Positions 29,901 through 37,500 of a stretch of 64,000 bases of DNA are shown here, one piece after another. Position 1 is the stretch's first letter; every line of letters starts with the position of its first letter. Below the pieces are notes generated by a model, which was not told the origin of the DNA, did not search any database, and was given only the letters and a program-made list of their open reading frames with translations. The stretch comes from Parvularcula sp964219355 (GTDB lineage: Bacteria; Pseudomonadota; Alphaproteobacteria; Caulobacterales; Parvularculaceae): NCBI GenBank assembly GCA_964219355.1, contig CAXPOZ010000001.1, forward strand, positions 186,001-250,000, in the 5' to 3' direction. A program made the translations under genes and the position numbers.

Positions 29901-31204
29901 GCGATGACAAGATCTTCGGCGAGAACGGCAATGACGTTCTCGAAGGCGTCAACGGCAATGACTTCATCGATGGTGGCAACCATGATGACACGATTTCCGG
30001 CGGTAATGGCGATGACATCCTGCGCGGCGAAGACGGCTTCGATGTGATCAGCGGCGATGCCGGTGACGACCAGATCGATGGCGGCGCATCGGCTGACACG
30101 CTGCTTGGCGGTGAAGGCCTCGACACCATTCTCGGTGCGGATGGAAATGACTCCATCGAAGGCGGAGATGATGACGACTGCCTCGATGGCGAAGGCGGCG
30201 ATGACTATGTCGCAGGCGGCGCCGGCAATGACACGATCGACGGCAGCGCCGGGGATGATGTCCTCTACGGCAATGCTGGCAATGACGTCATGCAGGGCGG
30301 CTCAGGCAATGACATTGTCCACGGCAATGACGGTGATGATCTCATCGACGGCGGCAGTGACAATGGCTTCCAGTCCGTCGAAGTCATTGATGGCGTCTTG
30401 ACCTATACCGGCGGCGATAACCTCTTCGGCGGCGCAGGCAATGACACGCTCTTCGGCAATAACGGGGATGATGCCCTTTACGGGGGTGACGGTGATGACC
30501 TGCTCTTTGGCGGTGCGGATGGCGCGAACTTCAACGTCTATTATGCCGGGATGCATGATGACACGCTTGTCAGCGGCTCAGGGACTGACATCATGTATGG
30601 CGAAGAAGGCGCCGATGACTTTGTCTTCGAAATTCTCGTGACCACGGATGCCAGTGGCAACATCACTGACATCACAGGCAATTTCGGGGTCGACTTCATT
30701 GTCGATTTTGATGGCAATCAGGAAGACCAGATCTGCTTCGACATTGTCCTGACGGATGGAAGTGTTGGCAGCTTCAGTGCCGCGGACTTCTTCGAGGCGC
30801 TGGACGATTTCACGACCCTGGGCAGCATTGATGCCCTTATCGCCGCGGGTCCGTTCGCAGAGATGCCGACTCTGATGACGGACAATGGCCTGTCGATTAC
30901 CTTCAGCGATGGCAGTGTTCTGAGCATTCTTGATGTCAGCCCGAATACCAATTTCGAGCTCGATGAAGTCCTCTCGCTTAATCCGTTTGCGGATACACCG
31001 AAGAACTTCCAAGGCTTCTGGCAGACGGACGAGGAAGTCCTCACCTATGGCTTCGACAAATATGACGAACCCTTCGTGCCGGGCGTCGACAAGACTATCA
31101 TGGACATGGATCGTCCAGTCATGGAGGTCGGCCCGTTTGACATTCCATCAGACGACTTCACCAAGACCGAGCTGATGGATATCTTTGCGGAGTTCCTCCA
31201 CTAA
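23948..31204 (+). CDS. Giant RTX protein with cadherin-like domains and a nested seven-bladed FG-GAP propeller
   Basis: 2418-aa predicted type I-secreted surface protein. Residues 1-135 are a unique N-terminal region without a Sec signal. Residues 136-816 hold alternating cadherin-like domains; a two-domain unit of about 241 aa is duplicated (VAVDDSGM-FATDEDTAF at 25060 and 25780). Residues about 817-1307 contain seven FG-GAP/integrin-alpha repeats (AGDVNGDGIDDLIVG type), enough for a full propeller. Strikingly, they split one cadherin-like domain between FTYSVTDGS and DTATVTVTINGVND. Three more cadherin-like domains follow, then a long RTX block (about 1634-2220) and a C-terminal region ending ELMDIFAEFLH. 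The ATG has GGGGAG nine bases upstream. A terminator follows. Confidence 0.9.
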   Translation: MVNFVVWATFESIWSAFAAAPAPFGGPRNAMSSPTDDGNINVGQGDEFTFVGIPAGPNAYVGPAEMRSFTMSNGGTGLWMVGVGLSGGIIIPTNEIAYNTFNAGSAFTITSNTVISSFAYADIFVPIVPGAADAMDDTISVGEDAFADVNVLDNDSGSTLSIVSVSQGANGGTVTINPPTAFDENVTYDPNGQFDYLAVGETATDTFTYTVSDGNGGTDTATVTVNITGVNDAPDLTILNAYVPDEDLFNLSPLGFPNAFQVTDVDVNDVVTASITGATQSGDKAGVVSDAEILSHFEIRGGATVIEAGETDSGPIWLTYNANGDPLFQFLQAGDVLTFDLTITVSDGNGGVDTAVVSTIVSGVNDAPVAVDDSGMDFATDEDTAFTTANVLSNDFDPDLGDTFSVTAFDGSSMAGALITSNGDGTFNYDPNGMFDYLAVGESTTDTFTYTITDNNGATDTATVTVTITGVNDAPMFTVPQGYMFTNTEDAFNAGFALGFPSMPDVLDVDVSDVVNLSITGVVQSGDKAGTLSNAQLLPYLSPASNPIIGTGVTEGEMVVFFSSGPGVFDFLQVGDQLELTYSLTATDSQGATDSVVLNLFINGVNDAPVAVDDSGMGFATDEDTAFTTANVLSNDYDPDMGDTFSVTAFDGTSTAGALITSNGDGTFNYDPNGLFEYLAVGETATDTFTYTITDNNGAMDTATVTIEIAGVNDAPTAQDDAFTTDEDNAVMGDVLVDNGNGPDTDPDGDPLTVNAVNGDEANVDQQITLASGALLTVNSDGTFTYDPNGQFDYLAVGESTTDTFTYSVTDGSFVQSAGEFEPLVLIASVLASQGGDGSIGFALNGFEAGSFTGVSVSSAGDVNGDGIDDLIVGSPGNDLSGPNVKTGDAFVVFGTTAGFDPELDLSMLDGTNGYRLSGIDLVDRAGWSVSNAGDVNGDGVDDLIIGAYIADPNGDQSGETYVVFGSTSPRPANFDLSSLDGTNGFVLNGTNISDLSGISVSGGGDINGDGKADIIIGSNFADSDGFDGNGRTDIIFGAETFAASFELSSLNGANGFSVTGTGNFDLSGNAVSNAGDVNNDGFDDVIISGIGGRYYVVFGSDQAFPADINVSTLNGTNGFTITGAGSFRNGVSASNAGDLNGDGIDDLVVGTGRANSGRGEAYVIFGTDGGFSATINAFLLDGSNGFIIRGDADFQNVGESVSSAGDINGDGIDDLLIGAFGSGNSFTEGETFVLFGQASGFAASYTRSDFDGSIGFIIRGGSGAGRIGEPVSAAGDVNGDGIDDLIIGSTNGNGQAYVLFGRAEFDALVDTATVTVTINGVNDAPTANDDVAMTDEDNPTAPIDVLGNDTDPDTSDVLTVSSVDDTGTTGAVTVNMDGTVTYDPNGQFEYLAVGETAMDTFEYTVSDGNGGFDTATVTVTITGVNDAPTANDDMAMTDEDNPSAPIDVLGNDTDPDTSDVLTVDSFDDSATTGSVTLNVDGTFTYDPNGQFEYLAVGESATDTFTYTVTDGNGGFDTATVTILIIGVNDAPEAEDDYCYSPVGEIIAGNVLDNDTDVDTSDVLTTSLVSDVSHGTLTLNSDGSFTYVADSGFKGVDQFTYLVDDGNGGTDTATVTLVTGTFNGGVFIGDDTAETFPGLGEDLYGSDRIDGRGGNDLIYALTGDDDVTAGSGDDTVAAGKGDDLVKGQGGDDIIVGDAAGKDIFKGPDGNDTLEGNAGNDKIAGQGGDDSIEGGDDDDELQGNDGVDTIRGGKGDDLISGGAERDRLYGNAGNDEICGDDGDDIIRAGFGDDLVFGGNGADRLVGEDGNDTMLGGNGRDTMRGGNDDDLLFGGAGIDSIKGDAGNDIIVGGDETGRGDDITGNDGDDLIFGEGGEDNLQGSDGQDTILGGIGADDIDGGKDEDILLGEDGNDDIDGSAGDDKIFGGAGDDHLNGNDDDDFIEGEDGADDIRGGHGNDTMLGGNGADSISGSDAFDVEPGFFGDDSDDKIFGENGNDVLEGVNGNDFIDGGNHDDTISGGNGDDILRGEDGFDVISGDAGDDQIDGGASADTLLGGEGLDTILGADGNDSIEGGDDDDCLDGEGGDDYVAGGAGNDTIDGSAGDDVLYGNAGNDVMQGGSGNDIVHGNDGDDLIDGGSDNGFQSVEVIDGVLTYTGGDNLFGGAGNDTLFGNNGDDALYGGDGDDLLFGGADGANFNVYYAGMHDDTLVSGSGTDIMYGEEGADDFVFEILVTTDASGNITDITGNFGVDFIVDFDGNQEDQICFDIVLTDGSVGSFSAADFFEALDDFTTLGSIDALIAAGPFAEMPTLMTDNGLSITFSDGSVLSILDVSPNTNFELDEVLSLNPFADTPKNFQGFWQTDEEVLTYGFDKYDEPFVPGVDKTIMDMDRPVMEVGPFDIPSDDFTKTELMDIFAEFLH

Positions 31205-31249
31205 GTGGCATTCAGCACCGCAGGTCAGTAAGGCCGGGAATATCCAAGA

Positions 31250-31281
31250 GGCCCGCTTCCCACGAAGCGGGCCTTTTCTTT
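31250..31281 (+). terminator. Intrinsic terminator after the giant RTX gene
   Basis: Perfect 10-bp stem GGCCCGCTTC / GAAGCGGGCC (31250-31259 and 31264-31273) with a 4-base loop, followed by TTTTCTTT. It lies 45 bases after the stop codon. Confidence 0.92.
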
Positions 31282-31384
31282 GCGCCCTGCTCTCTTCTGT
31301 CTGAGGCTCACGACGGCACGACGAAGGACGGGCAATAGCCCGAACCATCGAGATCGATCAGCGGAGCTTTAGGGATAAGAAAAA

Positions 31385-31460
31385 TGGTGCCCAGGGGCGG
31401 AATCGAACCACCGACACGCGGATTTTCAATCCGCTGCTCTACCAACTGAGCTACCTGGGC
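31385..31460 (-). tRNA. tRNA-Phe (anticodon GAA)
   Basis: A 76-base cloverleaf on the minus strand. The acceptor stem pairs GCCCAGG with CCTGGGC and CCA is encoded. The D-arm is GCTCAGTTGGTAGAGC, the anticodon stem GCGGA/TCCGC with loop TTGAAAA (GAA at 34-36), and the T-arm GGTGGTTCGATTCCGCC. A T-rich stretch (ATTTTTCTTA) follows the 3' end. No repeated 3'-end fragment was seen elsewhere in the window, so there is no evidence that it serves as an attachment site. Confidence 0.97.
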
Positions 31461-31865
31461 AATTGATCCCGAAAAGGACCAGAGCCGCAGCGTTTAATAG
31501 CTGATGGGCGCCCTGTCCACATTTCTTGTTGGCCTAGTTCAAAAATTTGTCGGATCAGGTGCGTTTCTCCTCTGCTCCCATTGATCCGAAGACCATACCA
31601 AGCGGATCAGAGGCAAGCGCGCGCGTCCGCCCCCAGCGAGGACCGCCACAAGAGCTAGCTCAAAGAACAAATGCGCTTCCAGAATGCCGCACTGTCTTGG
31701 AACTGGCTGGCCCCTCCCCTGCGACTTTCACTCATCCCCACTGCTCGCTTCAGATGCGTTGAGCGGCGGGCCGGTGCCCAGAGTTTTTGACAAACGCCCT
31801 TAGACGCCATATATGCAAATTATTGCGCAAATCTTTGCGTTTTTTTTCGCGGATACGGTGATCCC
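31461..31865. other. Intergenic region between tRNA-Phe and the MarR gene
   Basis: About 400 bases. The left part holds no convincing gene. The right end carries a strong promoter (31787-31815). The AT-rich segment after it (31814-31846) has two direct GCAAAT copies around TTGCGCAA, a plausible autoregulatory MarR operator. A short reading frame at 31547-31762 lacks a ribosome site and family features. Confidence 0.5.
31787..31815 (+). promoter_or_regulatory. Sigma-70-type promoter of the MarR-CPBP genes
   Basis: TTGACA (31787-31792), a 17-base spacer, then TATATG (31810-31815). It lies 50 bases before the MarR start. The TTGCGCAA-centred AT-rich repeat immediately downstream would overlap the transcription start, a typical place for repressor binding. 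Confidence 0.65.
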
Positions 31866-32393
31866 ATGGTGGCAAAGAATTTCAGAGACGAGCACGCGCT
31901 GAAAGGAGCGTTCTTGTCCAACAAGCTCATCCGGCTGGTGGACCTGATCGCACTTCAAGGTGGCGAGCTGTTGCGGGAAGCGGAGATCACCATCCCCGCT
32001 CGGGCGGTTGCCTGCACGTTATTCGTCGGCGACAATGAACAGGTCTCTTTGGCGGACATCGCCAAGGCGCTTGATGAAGCCCATCAGCTCACGGCGCATC
32101 GTGTCGATAACCTCATCCAGCTTGGCCTGATGGAAAGCGGGGCTGACCCTAACGATCGCCGCCGTAAAATCCTGTCGCTGACAAGAAAAGGCAAGGCGCA
32201 GTATCAATTGCTGCTCGCCCGCCTGTCACAGATCGAGCAGGCCTTTACTGATCTCTACACTGAGATTGGTTATGACCTGCCCTCAATCCTCGAAGATGCG
32301 ATTGCCGCACTGGATCGTACGCCATTGCCGGAGCGCATCCACAAAATTGCCACGAGCATTCAAGACATAAGCCACCATCAGAAGGCTGAGTAA
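31866..32393 (+). CDS. MarR-family transcriptional regulator
   Basis: 175-aa winged-helix DNA-binding protein. The helix-turn-helix spans roughly residues 55-85 (SLADIAKALDEAHQLTAHRVDNLIQLGLM), and the wing is DPNDRRRKILSLTRKG, the DxRxxxxxLT motif of MarR proteins. Helices for dimerisation flank it. It probably controls itself and the membrane-protease gene two bases downstream. The ligand cannot be told from the sequence. Confidence 0.88.
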   Translation: MVAKNFRDEHALKGAFLSNKLIRLVDLIALQGGELLREAEITIPARAVACTLFVGDNEQVSLADIAKALDEAHQLTAHRVDNLIQLGLMESGADPNDRRRKILSLTRKGKAQYQLLLARLSQIEQAFTDLYTEIGYDLPSILEDAIAALDRTPLPERIHKIATSIQDISHHQKAE

Positions 32394-32394
32394 A

Positions 32395-33240
32395 ATGAGT
32401 GACACCACGGCAGGCAAGTTAAAAGCCTGGTTCTCCATCGCCCTATTTCTGGTCATCCTCACCGGCATCAGTGCCGTCTGGCATTTCGCGATTGTCGAGC
32501 TTGCGCCTGTCAGCATCTATGTCGGCGCCCTGATGTGGTGCCCGGCCCTTGCCGGTTTTCTGACCCTCAAACTCACCGGGCGGCGCATTTCATCCCTCCC
32601 CTGGGGGATCGGCAACTGGCGCGACAATATCCAGTCCTATCTGGTCCCCGTCGCCTATGTCTCGATAAGCTATGCCCTTGCCTGGAGCTTTGGCTTTGGC
32701 GGCGCATTCGACAATGAGACGATAGCTGAATGGTCTGCAGAACTTGGCCTTCAGGAGACGCCTATTCGCGGGGCCGCGCTGATGGTTGCCCTCTTTGCCT
32801 CCATCCAATTTGTAAAATCCCTCGGCTCCATCGCAGGCGAAGAAATCGGCTGGCGAGGATTTTTCATCTGGGAGCTGAGAAAAGTGATGCCGTTCGGCGG
32901 TGTTGCTCTCTTCAGCGGCATCATCTGGTCGGCCTGGCATTATCCGATCATTATCAAATACGGCTTCGGCGACCCGGCCTATCAGATCGCCTGCTTCACA
33001 CTGATGATTACCAGCATGTCCGTCATCATGACGTATTATACGTTCAGATCGAATTCGCTCTGGCCGGCCGTCATGTTTCACGGCGCACATAATATCTATG
33101 TGCAAAAAATCTTCTCGCCCCTGACGACACGCAACGATCAGACGCTCTTCTGGATTGATGAGTACGGATTAATGGTCCCCCTGATCGTAACGATCATGGC
33201 GATATTCTACTGGCAGCGCGCCAAAGTAGAAGGGATGTAG
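32395..33240 (+). CDS. CPBP-family intramembrane metalloprotease (CAAX protease/Abi)
   Basis: 281-aa polytopic inner-membrane protein of the CPBP family. It shows the glutamate motif GEEIGWRGF (EExxxR, near residue 149), the second motif WSAWHYP with its His, and a third motif MFHGAHN. These residues line the glutamic/metalloprotease site. The ATG starts one base after the MarR stop, so the two genes form an operon. Bacterial CPBP proteins are linked to bacteriocin immunity and processing; the substrate here is unknown. Confidence 0.88.
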   Translation: MSDTTAGKLKAWFSIALFLVILTGISAVWHFAIVELAPVSIYVGALMWCPALAGFLTLKLTGRRISSLPWGIGNWRDNIQSYLVPVAYVSISYALAWSFGFGGAFDNETIAEWSAELGLQETPIRGAALMVALFASIQFVKSLGSIAGEEIGWRGFFIWELRKVMPFGGVALFSGIIWSAWHYPIIIKYGFGDPAYQIACFTLMITSMSVIMTYYTFRSNSLWPAVMFHGAHNIYVQKIFSPLTTRNDQTLFWIDEYGLMVPLIVTIMAIFYWQRAKVEGM

Positions 33241-33387
33241 CAGAAATATAGATCCGACGCGCTCGCTATACCTTGCGAAGCGCGTGCGTTGACCACACTT
33301 TGAGATCTCATCGTGAGGGAAAATAACGAGCCTGATTTTAATCAAAGCCATACAGGTGAAAGTAAACCGGAAAAGGACACGCAATAT

Positions 33388-34098
33388 ATGAACACGCATT
33401 CGACTCGAGAACGCGCCCTCGCCTTTACGGAAGTCATCGCCGTTGTGGCCATCGCCTTTCTTTCCAAGGCGGCACTCGATCAGTATTTCTGGCGGTTTTC
33501 GGGGCCAGTTTCTCTCATTATACTGTTGATGTTCCTCACCGCTTATTTGCGGCTTCGCGGCATCAACTGGTCAGATATGGGCATGCGCGCGGTTCCGGGC
33601 GCAAAAAGCAAATGGCTCATGGTGCCGCAAACCCTGCTGGCGATCGTCGCGATCATCGTCACAGGCGTTGTCATCGAAGCCGGCTTGCAGGCCATCGGCA
33701 TCGCGCCCCTGCCCGAAGGTCAGGATGCCGCAACGGACCGCTTCAGCGGCATTGGCGGCAACCTTTCTATTTACTTGATGTGGCTTGGCATCGGCATCGT
33801 CAGCGGCGGGCTGGCCGAAGAAATGTTCTTCCGCGGCTATCTCATCACAAGGCTGCAGACTGTCTTTAACGGCTTCTTTTTGGCGCCTGTTCTCGTCGTT
33901 TTCATCCCCGGGCTGATTTTTGGTTATGGTCATTTCTATTATCAGGGGCTGAGCGGATGGATCACGACGGGCATGATCGGAGTCGTCATCGGCACCCTGT
34001 TCCTCCTCTATAAGAGAAACCTCTGGCCGCTGATCATCGCCCACGCCGCCGTGGATGCGATCGGCATCACCGCCATGTATCTGCAACTGGATATTTAA
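33388..34098 (+). CDS. Second CPBP-family intramembrane metalloprotease
   Basis: 236 aa from the ATG at 33388, which has AAGGA about ten bases upstream. A GTG at 33313 would add 25 polar residues and has no better ribosome site. Several TM helices are present. The family motifs are AEEMFFRGY (EExxxR), GLIFGYGHFYYQG (His of motif 2) and IIAHAAVDAIG (motif 3). It is 147 bases downstream of the first CPBP gene in the same direction. The two differ too much to be a recent duplication. Confidence 0.87.
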   Translation: MNTHSTRERALAFTEVIAVVAIAFLSKAALDQYFWRFSGPVSLIILLMFLTAYLRLRGINWSDMGMRAVPGAKSKWLMVPQTLLAIVAIIVTGVVIEAGLQAIGIAPLPEGQDAATDRFSGIGGNLSIYLMWLGIGIVSGGLAEEMFFRGYLITRLQTVFNGFFLAPVLVVFIPGLIFGYGHFYYQGLSGWITTGMIGVVIGTLFLLYKRNLWPLIIAHAAVDAIGITAMYLQLDI

Positions 34099-34519
34099 GC
34101 GCGCGAGGGGAAGCGCCCTACATACGCTACCATCACATAGTTGCTGCGGCTCAGCATGGCATTCATGCCATGATTGCAGCCGGCACGCCCGGCCATTCCA
34201 GAGAAAGCAAGAAACACGGAAAATCGGTCACAAAGGAAAAATGGCGCACCGGATCAGGCGAAGATGAGAACTGGTCGCTTGTGCTTTTGCTGCCAGTTCA
34301 AAAAAGGCCGGGACCCACTTCAGCATCCGCTCCGGAGGCGGGCCAACATCAGATCTTCACGACGTCCGCCGCTGTCCAAGAGCGGGCATCCGATCAAATT
34401 TCTATGCGACAAGAATGACATACATGGCTAACGTAGTAGTTTTAGCAACAACGGTGCCTAGTCCATTGGAGTTTAGTTTAAGTTGATGAATCTAAGGAAA
34501 GCAAAGGGGGGGGCATTAG
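34099..34519. other. Transition from core-like to accessory DNA
   Basis: About 420 bases with no convincing gene. CATGGCA-TTCA-TGCCATG (34155-34172) is a small hairpin. Composition becomes clearly AT-richer after about 34425. A run of eight Gs (34506-34513) serves as a possible ribosome site for the NACHT gene. The left border of acquired DNA probably lies in or near this stretch, but no direct repeat marks it. Confidence 0.45.
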
Positions 34520-37500
34520 ATCAGCAAGCATTACATACCTCTATCTCGGCGTTTCGTCGAAATTCATTCGGCGGACCTTGATCATGAACCGCAAAGCATC
34601 TGGGCGTCTCTTGCGACCCGCGAAACAGGTAAAACGTGGAAAGAAATTCTTACCAACGATATTTCTATTCTCCTTGGCACTGCTGGATCTGGCAAAACCA
34701 CTGAAATTCGTCAGCATGTGAAGCGCCTCATTGAGGAAGGGCAAGACGCATTCCTGATGCGCTTGGAAGCGCTACAAGATGGAACTTTGGCGGACTCATT
34801 TGATTTCGAATTGGACGACCAAGGCGACCGATTTGAAAAATGGAAGCGATCAAGAAAAGGTGGTTTCCTATTTTTTGACGCGCTCGACGAGGCGCGTCTA
34901 CCGTCCTCACGCAATGAGAGTGCGCTAGAAAAGGCCCTAGACATTGTCTCACGGGAAGTTGGGCGACGATGGGGCCCCCTGCATGTTCTAATCACCAGTC
35001 GCCCAAGCGAGTGGCTTGGGGAGGGTGATGTAAGACGTCTAACTCGTTTCATAAAACAGACCCGAGATGCCACACAGGACTTGGAAAGAGACGATCCCAC
35101 ACACAAGATCTATCGCCTAGCACCGCTGGTGAGTGGGGACATTGAGAAACTTGCTATTTCTCGCGACGTAGAGCCCACAGACTTCATAAACGCCGTGAAC
35201 GCCCATCTTTCCACTGCCCTGATCCAGCAACCGCTGGACGCGCACCTATTCTTAGATGTTTGGGAAAAGGCCATTGATGAAGGCCGCTCCCCCGATGACG
35301 TCTTCAAATCAAGACTTCAATTGATGCGCGATTTGGTTGCGTGGCGGCTATTCGGGCGATCTGAAAACAAAGATCGCTTGAACATTGACATTCACCGGGC
35401 ACGCAAGGCCGCAGCAAAACTTGCCGCCTTCGTGGTTTTGTCAGGTAAACAGGATTTTTCTGTGCTGCCGTTGGCGGCAGGCGATGCCATGAATGCGGCA
35501 AATATTCTATCTACAGATGTAGAAGCTTGGACACCTACAGAGGTTCGCCAGCTGCTCGCCTGCGGGCTGTTTCAGCCATCTGTTGGGGGTCGCATCAGGT
35601 TCGCGCATCGGGAGATACGGGACTTCCTTGCAGCTGAGCACTTCGACGAAAGCTTGCGATCGAGAGCACATTCCGAAGAAGCAATCGCGCCACTTTTTGC
35701 CGAGGGTCTAGGGCGTCGGTCGATCCCACAGTCAACAGAGCACGTCATGGGCTGGTTGGCGGCCTTGAACAGCTCCGCCAAGGCGGTTGTGGTGAATGTG
35801 AGGCCTGCACTTCTTATCGAGACTGGAGACCCAAAATCACTATCTGTAGGCGATAAGGAGATCGCGTTGCGCCGCCAAGCGCGCCTCTACAACGATCTTC
35901 GATACAGAGGCGAATGGTTCTATCATGATGACGTAAAGCGTTTCACGCACCCTGACTTGTCGCCCGTAGTTAACGAGCTTCTGGACCAATCCAGTTCTCC
36001 TGAATTGACTGACTTTTTGATCGAGGTCGCTCGGTTCGGAAAGATGGGGCCGCTTGCTGCCAAACTGGCGGGCTATGTCGGAAATTCAGAAATTGGCTAT
36101 GGCATCAAAGCGGAAGCGTGTGCTGCCCTCGATGAAATCGGAGATGAGTCATTTCGCGCTGATGTGCTGTCAGTAGCTCTGACAACCTTGCCGCCGGACG
36201 TCGGGGATACGGATTCCGCTCCCAACTGGAATATGTTCCTGTTGAAGGCATTGAAGTATAGCTTTGGCGAAGCCACCTTGCTCGACGGAATTGCCGTTCT
36301 TTCACGAGTTCGCCGAGAGCGCTCTAACTATTCGTCCCCAACGTCCCAGTACTTGATCGAAATACTCGAAGGCTTGCCTAGGGAGCAAAAGAAGGCTTGG
36401 CTGTCAATATTGCTGCGATTTGCTTTTACGGGCCGTTCCGAGGATCGGCACCGAATGCCCAACGCATCGCCTCAGTACAGAAGGTTTTTGCCCGCCATCA
36501 TCTACCTGGCGTCGGAACTGTTGCTTGAGAGGGATTTGCGCCCTGACGACGATGACTTACTTGATGCCATTGAGATGGCGACGGGCAAGGATGACAGGAT
36601 AGACGTATTCGGTCGCAAGGCACCGACGCAGCAACTGGCTGATGGCCTACGAGCACGTCCCGACGTTAAGCACGCTCTGGTTCAACGAAGAGTGGGTATT
36701 TTCTCTGATCTCGATAATAAGAACCGAGTCCCGTTCGGGGCGATCCACCCCATAAAATTTGAAGAAAACGAGGACGACGGAGGGGTCTTCGATCAATCCG
36801 ATGTGTCTCACTATTGCGAGTTGGCTGCAGAAACCACCGATCAGACCGAGCGAGGATTTCTACTCGACTTAGCCCAGAATTTTCTAGTCAATCTCCGAGG
36901 CGCAGAACACAACAATGCACTACGTGTATTCAAGAGGTATCTGAAGAAATACGGGGACGACGATCAACGGCGGCAGTTCGGCGTTACCGGTTGGTTTCTG
37001 CGAACAAAAAATCGTTTCCAGCATAAGTATCGCCGTGACGCCCAAAGGTGGTTCCGGGGCAAGAAGAAAGCCGTTCAGTCATGGAGAACCGCCCGAAAAA
37101 ACCGAAAATTCATTACGGGTAACAGCAAGAAAATTGCGGCTGGCGAGTTTGACAACAGCAATGCGGTTTGGCTTTTCAATAAAGCCCCAAATGATCTTGG
37201 TTCAGGAACGATCCGCGCAGTCCAGGAGGAATACGGATCTAAGATTGCCCAGCTATTCAGTGATGGTCTACGGCAATACTGGAAGGCCCATGATACGAGC
37301 TACGCTGAACGACGAACATACCTTGGCCACATCGGCCTAGCTGGCATCAACTTGGATTACTCATTTGGAGAGTTGCCCAGCGATGCCGAGCTTGCACGCA
37401 AAGCCCTCCGCTACGCATTTCACGAGTTGAACGGCTTTCCTGAATGGGTTGACGAGCTGGCACAGAAGTTCCCAAGCCAGTTTTGCTCAGAGATCAAAGC

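Noticed and set aside
28370..29983. 537-aa frame on the minus strand inside the RTX block
   Set aside because: Repetitive Val/Ile/Ala-rich antisense translation of RTX repeats (GGC/GAC codons read backwards); no start signals or family features.
31385..31460. tRNA-Phe as attachment site for the accessory region
   Set aside because: The element uses a large serine recombinase, the tRNA is about 3 kb from the composition change, and no repeated tRNA 3' end was seen.
34174..34431. 85-aa frame before the NACHT gene
   Set aside because: No ribosome site, several overlapping frames of equal quality, and low-complexity Arg/Pro composition.
34486..34580. Frameshift across the G8 tract joining an upstream ATG to the NACHT frame
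   Set aside because: A slip at the tract into the NACHT frame would meet TAG at 34517 directly, so it cannot supply the missing start.
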